64,000 bases of DNA, taken from Hahella sp018986435 (lineage in GTDB: Bacteria > Pseudomonadota > Gammaproteobacteria > Pseudomonadales > Oleiphilaceae). The DNA lies in the NCBI RefSeq assembly GCF_050749805.1, contig NZ_CP192738.1, positions 1,302,001 through 1,366,000 on the forward strand, read 5' to 3'. The position numbers and the translations under genes were made by a program. Shown piece by piece: positions 17,501-24,909 of this stretch. Below the pieces are notes generated by a model. It ran no database searches. It was given only the letters and a program-made list of their open reading frames with translations, and was not told where the DNA came from. Within the stretch, counting starts at the first letter, position 1. The number at the start of each line of letters is the position of its first letter.

Positions 17501-19024
17501 ATGCAGAAAACCGTTAATCCCTGGCTGATTGCGCCGCTGGTGGCGCTCGCAGCTTTTATGGAGGTGCTGGACATCTCCATCGCCAACGTCTCGCTGCAGC
17601 ATATTGCCGGCAGCCTGGGGGCGGGACCGGAAGAGACCACGTGGATACTGACGTCCTACCTTGTCACCAACGCTATCGCGCTGCCCATCGCCGGCTGGCT
17701 GTCCGACTATTTTGGGCGTACGCGCTTCTTTATCGGCAGTATTATCGGTTTTACGCTGGCGTCTCTGGCTTGCGGCATGGCGCCAGGGCTGGAAATGCTG
17801 ATTATCTTTCGCGCCGTGCAAGGTCTGGCTGGCGGCGCGTTGCAGCCAGTATCTCAAGCGATACTGGCGGACAGTTTTCCCTTGGAAAAGCGCGGCATGG
17901 CGTTCGCCATGTACGGTATCGCCGTGGTGGCGGCGCCGGCGATTGGTCCTACCCTGGGCGGCTGGATTACGGATGAGTTCAGCTGGCGCTGGATCTTTCT
18001 GATCAACGTGCCTGTTGGCATTGTCTTGATTATGCTGGTTAAACGCTTTCTGCCGGACGAGCCCGCCAACCATGACGGCTCCAAGGTGGATTATTTTGGC
18101 TTTGCTCTGATCGCCATCGGCCTGGGTTGTCTGCAATGGATGCTCGACACCGGACAGCGCGAAGACTGGTTTGAGTCGCCGCAGATCGTCGCCTTGGCGG
18201 TGATTGTGGTGGTGGCGCTGTTGACCTATATCGTGCGTTCTTTCGATCAGAAGAATCCCATCGTCGACCTGACGTTATACCGTTACCCCAATTTTGCGAT
18301 GGCGAATGTCATCATGTTTATGATGGGCTTTGTGCTGTTCGGCTCCACGGCGTTGTTACCGCTGCTGATGCAGACGCTGATGGGGTATTCGGCTTTCGAT
18401 GCCGGTCTGGTGTTGTCGCCGGGCGGGTTCGCGATCATGTTTATGATGCCTATCGTGGGGCGTCTGGTTGGCGCCGTGGATTCCCGGATTCTGTTGACGC
18501 TGGGGCTGAGCGTGAGCAGTCTGGCGCTCTGGAATCTGGGGGACCTGACGTTGTCGGTGAGTCGGGATCAACTGGCGTTGGCCCGAGTGTGGCAGACGCT
18601 GGGTTTGGCGTTCCTGTTCATTCCCACGACATCCAGTGCTTATGTCGGGTTGCCTACGTCGGCGAACAATCAGGCGGCGGCCATGCTGTCGTTCATGCGT
18701 AATCTGGGGGGCGGCGTCGGCATCGCCTTATTGATGACATTCCTGGATCGCGTCGCGACCGTGAATCGCGGTCATCTGGTGGCTAACACCAGCCCGGTCA
18801 GCGAGGTCTGGAGCCAGCATTATATGCAGTTGCAGCAGATCACTGGCGACGCCACTCGCGCATTGATGATGGCTAATCAGCAGGTGGCCGAGCAGGCCCG
18901 GTTTATCGCATTCATGGACAGCTTCAAGATGCTGGCGATCCTGTTTGCGCTGCTGATTCCTCTGGTGTGGAAGCTGAAGCCATTACCCCGCAGCGGCGTC
19001 GGCGCGCCTCAAGGCGCTCACTAA
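17501..19024 (+). CDS. EmrB/QacA-type DHA2 multidrug exporter
   Basis: The 507-residue protein has 14 predicted membrane helices and the DHA2 motif GWLSDYFGRTRFF in the first cytoplasmic loop and the motif C-like region GPTLGGWITDEFSWRWIFLINVPVG. It uses proton motive force to expel hydrophobic compounds and works with the preceding EmrA-like protein. Full length for the family. An outer-membrane TolC would have to come from elsewhere. Confidence 0.94.
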   Translation: MQKTVNPWLIAPLVALAAFMEVLDISIANVSLQHIAGSLGAGPEETTWILTSYLVTNAIALPIAGWLSDYFGRTRFFIGSIIGFTLASLACGMAPGLEMLIIFRAVQGLAGGALQPVSQAILADSFPLEKRGMAFAMYGIAVVAAPAIGPTLGGWITDEFSWRWIFLINVPVGIVLIMLVKRFLPDEPANHDGSKVDYFGFALIAIGLGCLQWMLDTGQREDWFESPQIVALAVIVVVALLTYIVRSFDQKNPIVDLTLYRYPNFAMANVIMFMMGFVLFGSTALLPLLMQTLMGYSAFDAGLVLSPGGFAIMFMMPIVGRLVGAVDSRILLTLGLSVSSLALWNLGDLTLSVSRDQLALARVWQTLGLAFLFIPTTSSAYVGLPTSANNQAAAMLSFMRNLGGGVGIALLMTFLDRVATVNRGHLVANTSPVSEVWSQHYMQLQQITGDATRALMMANQQVAEQARFIAFMDSFKMLAILFALLIPLVWKLKPLPRSGVGAPQGAH

Positions 19025-19055
19025 CGCGTTGCCATTGTTGTCAGTGAAGGCGCCG

Positions 19056-19364
19056 CTATTTGGCGGCGCTGTCGCAGTACAGCTTTTTCAGCAGCGCAAT
19101 CATCTGTTTGACTTCATTGCCTTTAAGACGATACGTCACGCTCTGCTGATACTTCTCCGTCTCTACCAAATCCGCCTGACGCAGCACGCTTAGATGCTGC
19201 GACATGGCGGACAGGCTCAGTTCCGCCGCTTCCGCCATTTCCGTCACCGTACGCTCACCGTCGCACAGCAGGCAGAGAATGAACAATCGATTGCGATTGT
19301 CCATGGACTTGATTAACGACAAAGCCTTTTCAAAACCTTCGGGGTCAAATTCGTTATCCAGCAT
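19056..19364 (-). CDS. ArsR-family regulator, BigR/SqrR/YgaV-like persulfide sensor
   Basis: The winged-helix protein (about 102 residues) has MDNRNRLFILCLLCDGERTVTEMAEAAELSLSAMSQHLSVLR and ends KKLYCDSAAK. Cysteines in ILCLL and LYC are 66 residues apart, exactly the spacing of the C42-C108 pair in BigR and of its relatives SqrR and YgaV, which form a disulfide or polysulfide link when exposed to reactive sulfur. An upstream in-frame GTG at 19379 is an alternative start; neither has a strong ribosome site. It diverges from a DUF2892 gene, the membrane-domain family of E. coli YgaP, the natural partner of YgaV. Two mirrored operators lie between them. Confidence 0.9.
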   Translation of the reverse strand: MLDNEFDPEGFEKALSLIKSMDNRNRLFILCLLCDGERTVTEMAEAAELSLSAMSQHLSVLRQADLVETEKYQQSVTYRLKGNEVKQMIALLKKLYCDSAAK

Positions 19365-19400
19365 AATTTGAAGCCACACATCTAATGAATTGACTAATAT

Positions 19401-19446
19401 TTTAGAATAATCTAAATTAGAAAAAAATCATTTAGATTATTCTAAA
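19401..19446. promoter_or_regulatory. Two mirrored operator palindromes of the ArsR regulator
   Basis: TTAGAATAATCTAA (19402-19415) and TTAGATTATTCTAA (19432-19445) are each near-palindromes and are exact reverse complements of each other with flanks (17-base arms 19401-19417 and 19430-19446). The centres are 30 bases apart, roughly three helical turns. They cover the likely promoters of both divergent genes. Confidence 0.82.
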
Positions 19447-19496
19447 TAAATGATCAGCAGCTAAGCTTTCAGCCATCCGAACAGGAGTAGGTCGCT

Positions 19497-19700
19497 ATGA
19501 ACATTGATCGACTGGTCTTGGCATTCGCAGGTTTCATGGTTTCTCTCGGTTTGATTCTGGGTTATTGGGTGAGTCCCTATTGGTTCCTGCTTTCCGCCTT
19601 TGTCGGCCTGAATATGTTTCAGGCGGCGTTCACCGGCTTTTGTCCGTTAGCCATGGTGTTGAAAAAACTGGGGTTCCATCCCGGAAGCGCCTTTCACTGA
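19497..19700 (+). CDS. DUF2892 (YgaP-type) membrane protein
   Basis: The 67-residue protein consists of two membrane helices and the family signature FTGFCPLAMVLKKLGF. In E. coli YgaP, the same module is fused to a rhodanese; here the rhodanese is absent and the module stands alone. The cysteine in the GFCPLA motif is intact. It is 10 bases upstream of the RND exporter gene, so it is probably co-transcribed with it under ArsR control. Confidence 0.88.
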   Translation: MNIDRLVLAFAGFMVSLGLILGYWVSPYWFLLSAFVGLNMFQAAFTGFCPLAMVLKKLGFHPGSAFH

Positions 19701-19709
19701 GGCCCTGCT

Positions 19710-22343
19710 ATGCTGACTTTATCAGAACATGCCTCCCGACACCCCAAGTTTTGGTTCCGCCTGAGCGGGGCTCTTTGCCTGCTGCTGATTCTTCTAGCGG
19801 CGGCTCCGACACTGAGCCCCGCGACGTTTTCCTTCCTGAACCCTCTACACATTGATACCGACCCGGAAAACATGCTGCGGGAGGATGAACCTGTCAGGGT
19901 GACTCACAACCATCTAAAACAGGAATTCAGCCTGTACGATGTTGTCGTGGTGGGGGTGATCAACCGCGATCATCCTCAGGGCGTATTCAATGCGCGCTCA
20001 CTGAAGAACGTGTACGACCTGGCCGCTTTCGCGCAAGGCTTGCGCTGGGAGGAGAACGGCCGTGAGCAGGGCGTGGTGGGTGTGGATCTGATGGCTCCGT
20101 CCACAGTGGATAATATTGAGCAGGCCGGATTGGGAACGGTGCGTTTTGAATGGCTGATGCCGTCGCCTCCCGTTAACGACGCCGCGGCTTTGCAGGTCGC
20201 GGAAAAAGCCATGCGTATTCCCATGCTGCGCGACACTCTGGTGTCATCGGACCAGAAAGCGCTGGCGCTTTACGTTCCTATTACGTCAAAGGACATCAGT
20301 TACCAGATCGCGGAGAAGCTGCGCGCCAAGGTCGCTGAGTTCGACTCAAATGATGAGTACCACATTACCGGGCTGCCGGTGGCGCAGGATCAGTTTGGCG
20401 TGGAGATGTTCAAGCAGATGGCGATTTCCGCGCCGCTGGCGATGCTGCTGATTTTCCTGCTGATGTGGTGGTTTTTCCGCCACCTGCGTTTGGTGCTGGC
20501 GCCGCTGGCGGTGGCCATGATTTCCGTGATCCTGACCATGGGGTTGCTGGTGGTCACCGGCAACACCGTGCATATCATGAGTTCGATGATTCCCATTTTT
20601 GTCATGCCTATCGCAGTGCTGGACGCGGTGCATATCCTGTCGGACTTCTTTGATCGCTATCCCCGGATACGCGACCGCAACAAAACGATTCGCGAGGTGA
20701 TGGAAGAGTTGTCGGCGCCGATGCTGTACACCTCGATCACCACCTGTGCGGGCTTCGCCTCATTGGCGTTCACCCCGATTCCTCCTGTGCAGGTGTTTGG
20801 CGTATTCGTTTCCATTGGCGTGGGGCTGGCCTGGTTGTTGACGGTGACGCTGGTCCCCGCCTACATCATGTTGATGCCGGAAAACTCCCTGCAGGGATTT
20901 GGTATGAACACGGACAAAGACGGAGAGGAGCATACGGCGCTGGCGCGGTTTCTTCATACGCTGGGACGTTTCACCTATCGCCGCGCCAAACTGGTGCTGG
21001 TGGCGACCTTGTTGGTGGCGGTTGGCGCAGGCTATGGCATTAGCAAAATCCAGATTAATGACAACCCGGTGAAATGGTTTGCGGAAAGCCATCCGATTCG
21101 GGTTGCGGATCAAGCGCTGAATGCGCGTTTTGCGGGAACCTATATGGCCTATCTGGCGCTGCAGCCAGCGGCGCCGGCTACATTGGAGGATGCCCGCAAC
21201 CGGGTCGCCGCGTTATTGAACGAGACGGATGCGGCCATTCAAGAGCCCGCTCGCGCCCTTATCGCCGCAGCGACTGCGCAAACCCGAGATGAATGGTTGC
21301 GTGAGGTGCAGGACGCTGTGGCGGAAGCCAGAGAGCAGACGGACACAGATGCGCTTTGGGACGCCTGGGATGCGTTGGGGCAGGGGCTGGACGCAGTGAG
21401 ACAAAGCGCTGAAACCTTTAAACAGCCTGAAACCCTGGCTTATATCGAAACCCTGCAAAAGTACCTGCAGGAAACCGGTTTGGTGGGTAAGAGCAATGCG
21501 CTGCCGGACATTGTCAAAACCGTGCACAGAGAACTGATGCAGGGAGAAGCGGAAGCGTTTCGCATCCCCGCCAGCGCTCCGGCGGTGGGGCAGACGCTGA
21601 TTACCTACCAGAGCAGTCATCGTCCTCAGGACTTGTGGCGCTTCGTAACGCCGGACTATCGCAACACCAATTTGTGGATACAGCTGAAAAGCGGGGACAA
21701 CAAGGACATGGCGGCGGTGGTCGCCGCGGTGGACCGCTTTTTCGCGCAGCATCCGGCGCCGACGGCTCTTAAGCATGAATGGTTTGGGCTGACCTATATC
21801 AATGTGGTGTGGCAGGAAAAAATGGTGAGCGGGATGTTGGAGGCGTTTCTCGGCAGCTTCCTGATTGTGCTGGCGATGATGGCGTTTTTATTCCGTTCCC
21901 TGTGGTGGGGGCTGCTCAGCATGCTGCCGCTGACGGTCACAATTGGCGCGATCTACGGCGTCATCGGCTGGATTGGCAAAGATTACGATATGCCGGTGGC
22001 GGTGCTGTCAGCGTTGAGTTTGGGACTGGCGGTGGACTACGCCATCCACTTTCTGGCTCGCAGCCGCTTTCTGTATCGGCAGACCGGCTCCTGGCGTGAG
22101 ACGGTGGACGCGGTGTTTGGCGAGCCGGCGCGGGCGATTACCCGCAATGTGATTGTCATCGGCGTGGGGTTCCTGCCATTGCTGGCGGCGCCGTTGATTC
22201 CCTACCAGACTGTCGGGGTGTTTATCTCTTCCATTTTGCTGTTCGCCGGCGTGGCGACCTTGCTGATCCTGCCTGCGCTGCTGACGGCGTTTGATCGCTT
22301 TCTGTTTAAAAATCTGCAACCAACAAGGGAGGCTGAGGCATGA
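19710..22343 (+). CDS. RND-superfamily exporter (MMPL/HpnN-like)
   Basis: The 877-residue protein has a typical RND layout: a short cytoplasmic N-terminus and helix 1 (about 21-43), a large periplasmic domain (45-230), five helices (about 232-390) with the functional motif VLDAVHILSDFFDRYP, a second periplasmic domain (about 430-680) and the last five helices with LAVDYAIHFLARSRFLYR. This subgroup is linked to export of lipids or hydrophobic compounds and not tripartite drug efflux. No HlyD-type fusion protein is adjacent, but a LolA-like carrier and an outer-membrane barrel are, so it may pass a lipid across the envelope. Its last four bases (ATGA) overlap the next gene. Confidence 0.9.
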   Translation: MLTLSEHASRHPKFWFRLSGALCLLLILLAAAPTLSPATFSFLNPLHIDTDPENMLREDEPVRVTHNHLKQEFSLYDVVVVGVINRDHPQGVFNARSLKNVYDLAAFAQGLRWEENGREQGVVGVDLMAPSTVDNIEQAGLGTVRFEWLMPSPPVNDAAALQVAEKAMRIPMLRDTLVSSDQKALALYVPITSKDISYQIAEKLRAKVAEFDSNDEYHITGLPVAQDQFGVEMFKQMAISAPLAMLLIFLLMWWFFRHLRLVLAPLAVAMISVILTMGLLVVTGNTVHIMSSMIPIFVMPIAVLDAVHILSDFFDRYPRIRDRNKTIREVMEELSAPMLYTSITTCAGFASLAFTPIPPVQVFGVFVSIGVGLAWLLTVTLVPAYIMLMPENSLQGFGMNTDKDGEEHTALARFLHTLGRFTYRRAKLVLVATLLVAVGAGYGISKIQINDNPVKWFAESHPIRVADQALNARFAGTYMAYLALQPAAPATLEDARNRVAALLNETDAAIQEPARALIAAATAQTRDEWLREVQDAVAEAREQTDTDALWDAWDALGQGLDAVRQSAETFKQPETLAYIETLQKYLQETGLVGKSNALPDIVKTVHRELMQGEAEAFRIPASAPAVGQTLITYQSSHRPQDLWRFVTPDYRNTNLWIQLKSGDNKDMAAVVAAVDRFFAQHPAPTALKHEWFGLTYINVVWQEKMVSGMLEAFLGSFLIVLAMMAFLFRSLWWGLLSMLPLTVTIGAIYGVIGWIGKDYDMPVAVLSALSLGLAVDYAIHFLARSRFLYRQTGSWRETVDAVFGEPARAITRNVIVIGVGFLPLLAAPLIPYQTVGVFISSILLFAGVATLLILPALLTAFDRFLFKNLQPTREAEA

Positions 22344-23152
22344 GTCTTTCATTCAAACGATGGGCGACGACCTGGGTATTCGTCATGACGGGAATTTCGG
22401 TGACGCCGGCGGGCGCTGCGGATCAGGCGCAGGTGGATGACATCGTACGCAAGGCCAGCCACGCAGCTTATTATCAAGGCGTGGATGGCAAGGCGAGGGT
22501 GGATATGCGCATCTTCGACGCGCAGAATCGGGAGCGCTCGCGGGAATTCACCATTCTGCGGAAAGACATTGACGACGCAGGCGACGGCGATCAGAAGTTT
22601 TATGTGTACTTTCACAGCCCGGCGGACGTGAGCAAAAGCGCCTTCCTGGTATGGAAGCATGTGAAGGGAGATGACGACCGTTGGCTCTATCTGCCGGCTC
22701 TGGATCTGGTGAAACGCATTTCCGCCAGTGATGAACGCACCAGCTTCATGGGCTCACATTTTTTCTATGAAGATGTGTCCGGGCGCACCCCGGATGAAGA
22801 CAATCATGTGTTGCTTGAAGAGACGGACAACTACTACGTGCTGAAAAGCACGCCAAAAAACACCGGCAATGTGGAGTTCGCCTACTACAAAAACTGGATT
22901 CACAAGACCACCTTTATTCCAGTCAAAACCGAGTTTTACGATGCATCGGATCGGGCTTATCGCACCTATCAGGCGACGCGGGTGGAAATGGTGGACGGCT
23001 ATCAGACAGTGACGGAATCCAAAATGAGCGACTCGCGCATCGGCGGCTACACTCAGATGCGCTACAGCAAAGTCGATTACGACGTGGATATTCCAGAAGA
23101 TATTTTCAGCGAACGTTATTTGCGTAGCGCGCCGCGTCAGTATCTACGCTGA
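22340..23152 (+). CDS. LolA-like periplasmic protein (outer-membrane lipoprotein-sorting family)
   Basis: The 270-residue protein has a signal peptide (about 1-26, ending GAA/DQA) and a half-barrel fold with the family segments GKARVDMRIFDAQNR, DQKFYVYFHSPADVSKSAFLVWKH and DDRWLYLPALDLVKRISASD. Family members sit beside MMPL-type RND exporters and are thought to bind a lipid or hydrophobic cargo like LolA. The ATGA overlap with the exporter gene indicates coupled translation. The following gene encodes an outer-membrane protein, so the three could form a route from inner to outer membrane. Confidence 0.88.
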   Translation: MSLSFKRWATTWVFVMTGISVTPAGAADQAQVDDIVRKASHAAYYQGVDGKARVDMRIFDAQNRERSREFTILRKDIDDAGDGDQKFYVYFHSPADVSKSAFLVWKHVKGDDDRWLYLPALDLVKRISASDERTSFMGSHFFYEDVSGRTPDEDNHVLLEETDNYYVLKSTPKNTGNVEFAYYKNWIHKTTFIPVKTEFYDASDRAYRTYQATRVEMVDGYQTVTESKMSDSRIGGYTQMRYSKVDYDVDIPEDIFSERYLRSAPRQYLR

Positions 23153-23170
23153 GAGAGGGCGGGAGCACTG

Positions 23171-24604
23171 ATGAAAACACCGCTTCGAATCGTCGCGATC
23201 CTGCTTATAAGCGCTCGCGCCTGGGCTGAAGAGCCAGCGTTGCCTATGGGGCTGGGAGCGGAGGAACCACAACTGCCAACAGGGTTGGAAGAGCCTGCTA
23301 AGCCGTCCGCCCATGAGCCGGACCTGCCTGTCGGCCTGGATCTGGCGGAGCCCGAGTCGAATGGCAGGGACCAAGGGACAGAGGCAGAGCTGACTGCGGT
23401 TCCGTGGCAAATGTCCGGCTTTGCGGAAACCCGACTCGGCGCCCGGTTGCAGGATGATCCGACGCAAAAACGGGCGTCCATTGGCGAAGCGCGCGCCCAA
23501 TGGCAGGCGGAAGCGTTTCTGGAGTCGGTCACGTTTAAGGGCGTGGCGGATGTCCTGTACGACCCGGTATTGGATCATCATCGTATCGATCTTGAGCGCG
23601 GAGAAGGCTGGCTGGACTTGCGCGAAGCCAACTTCTTGGTGCGTCCGGCGGATGCGATGGATATCAAGCTGGGGCGTCAGATTCTCACCTGGGGAACCGG
23701 CGATCTGTTGTTCATCAACGACCTCTTTCCCAAGGACTGGAACGCGCTGATGATTGGCCGTGACGAGGAGTACCTGAAAGCGCCTTCGGATGCAGCCAAG
23801 ATATCCCTCTTCAGTGATGTAGTGAATCTGGACTGGGTGTACACGCCGCAATTCGACGCGGACCGTTACATTGATGGCGAGCGGATTTCCTACTACAGCG
23901 CTGGCGCCGGTGAGATAGTGGGGCGTAATCAGCCCGTGCGGGTGGAAGGGCGTCAAAACGCGTTGCAGGATGATGAACTGGCGTTGCGGGCGTATCGTCT
24001 ATTAGGGCCTTATGAACTGGCCGCCTATTATTATCGCGGCTTCTGGAAAAGCCCGGCGGGCGTTAATCCTGACAGCGGCCTGTATAGGTTTCCTGAGCTG
24101 CAGGTGTGGGGCGCGAGCGTGCGTGGTCCTGTCGCCGGCGGCGTAGCCAATGCGGAGCTGGGCTACTATGACAGCCTGGAGGATGAGCGCGGTGACGACC
24201 CCTGGGTGCGCAACAGTGAGTGGCGCGCTTTGGTCGGCTATGAACGCGAGCTGCTGCCGGAGCTGACTGGCGCGGTGCAGTTCTATGTTGAGTCCATGCA
24301 GGATTATGACGTCTTCAAGGCCTCGCAGCCCTCTGGCGCATACTTGAAGGACAAGCGCCGGGAGGTGGTGACGCTGCGTTTGACCCAGCTTTTGATGAAC
24401 CAGAATCTGACGCTGTCACTGTTCAATTTCTGGAGCCCCAGCGAAGACGACGGCTACTTGCGTTTAAAGGCTAACTACAAGGTGGACGATCACTGGCGCG
24501 TGGAGACCGGCGCTAATGTTTTTTACGGAGAGAAAGTGGAAACCTTTTTTGGCCAGCTCAAGGACAACAGCAATCTCTACGTGGCGTTGAGATATGGGTT
24601 TTAG
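23171..24604 (+). CDS. Putative outer-membrane beta-barrel protein with LPxGL repeats
   Basis: The 477-residue protein has a signal peptide (cut near AWA, residue 19), then three repeats EEPALPMGLG, EEPQLPTGLE and HEPDLPVGLD in residues 20-60, then many alternating amphipathic strands ending in the aromatic C-terminal signal ...VALRYGF typical of barrel proteins assembled by BAM. The region IKLGRQILTWGTGDLLFINDLFPKDW resembles channels of the alginate-export/DUF1302 type. It follows the RND exporter and LolA-like genes on the same strand after 18 bases and is probably the outer-membrane end of the same pathway. No substrate can be read. Confidence 0.8.
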   Translation: MKTPLRIVAILLISARAWAEEPALPMGLGAEEPQLPTGLEEPAKPSAHEPDLPVGLDLAEPESNGRDQGTEAELTAVPWQMSGFAETRLGARLQDDPTQKRASIGEARAQWQAEAFLESVTFKGVADVLYDPVLDHHRIDLERGEGWLDLREANFLVRPADAMDIKLGRQILTWGTGDLLFINDLFPKDWNALMIGRDEEYLKAPSDAAKISLFSDVVNLDWVYTPQFDADRYIDGERISYYSAGAGEIVGRNQPVRVEGRQNALQDDELALRAYRLLGPYELAAYYYRGFWKSPAGVNPDSGLYRFPELQVWGASVRGPVAGGVANAELGYYDSLEDERGDDPWVRNSEWRALVGYERELLPELTGAVQFYVESMQDYDVFKASQPSGAYLKDKRREVVTLRLTQLLMNQNLTLSLFNFWSPSEDDGYLRLKANYKVDDHWRVETGANVFYGEKVETFFGQLKDNSNLYVALRYGF

Positions 24605-24909
24605 CCGTCCCACTCTCATGAATAAAATTTCATAACTTTGTCAGTCCTACGCCGCCAAGGCTTTCAAGTCATTCGACGGAAAGAGGGCGCCTTCGCCATG
24701 CAGAAACCGGGAAACTTTTATTTTATAGTGCATTGGGCTTACACGTTTAAGTTCCCGGAGCATGGCGGCTTCTATTATCAATGACTTACCTATAAGACCA
24801 ATCACTTATCCATAAGTCCGCGCCCAAATGCTCCTGTTGCTTTCATTCGGGAACCTGAATGAGTTAAAGCGATACCTCGATCCAACTTCTATTCAAGTTA
24901 TACGTAATT
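24605..24909. other. 305-base intergenic region with tandem palindromes
   Basis: No gene is seen. The region holds two imperfect palindromes at 24784-24796 (ACTTACCTATAAG) and 24804-24816 (ACTTATCCATAAG), 20 bases apart, and a weak inverted repeat at 24844-24861 (CATTC...GAATG). They may be operators for the downstream glycosidase-like gene. Confidence 0.5.
24784..24816. promoter_or_regulatory. Pair of similar 13-base palindromes, candidate operator
   Basis: ACTTACCTATAAG and ACTTATCCATAAG repeat with a start-to-start distance of 20 bases, about two helical turns. A regulator binding two adjacent sites is possible; which one is unknown. Confidence 0.4.
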
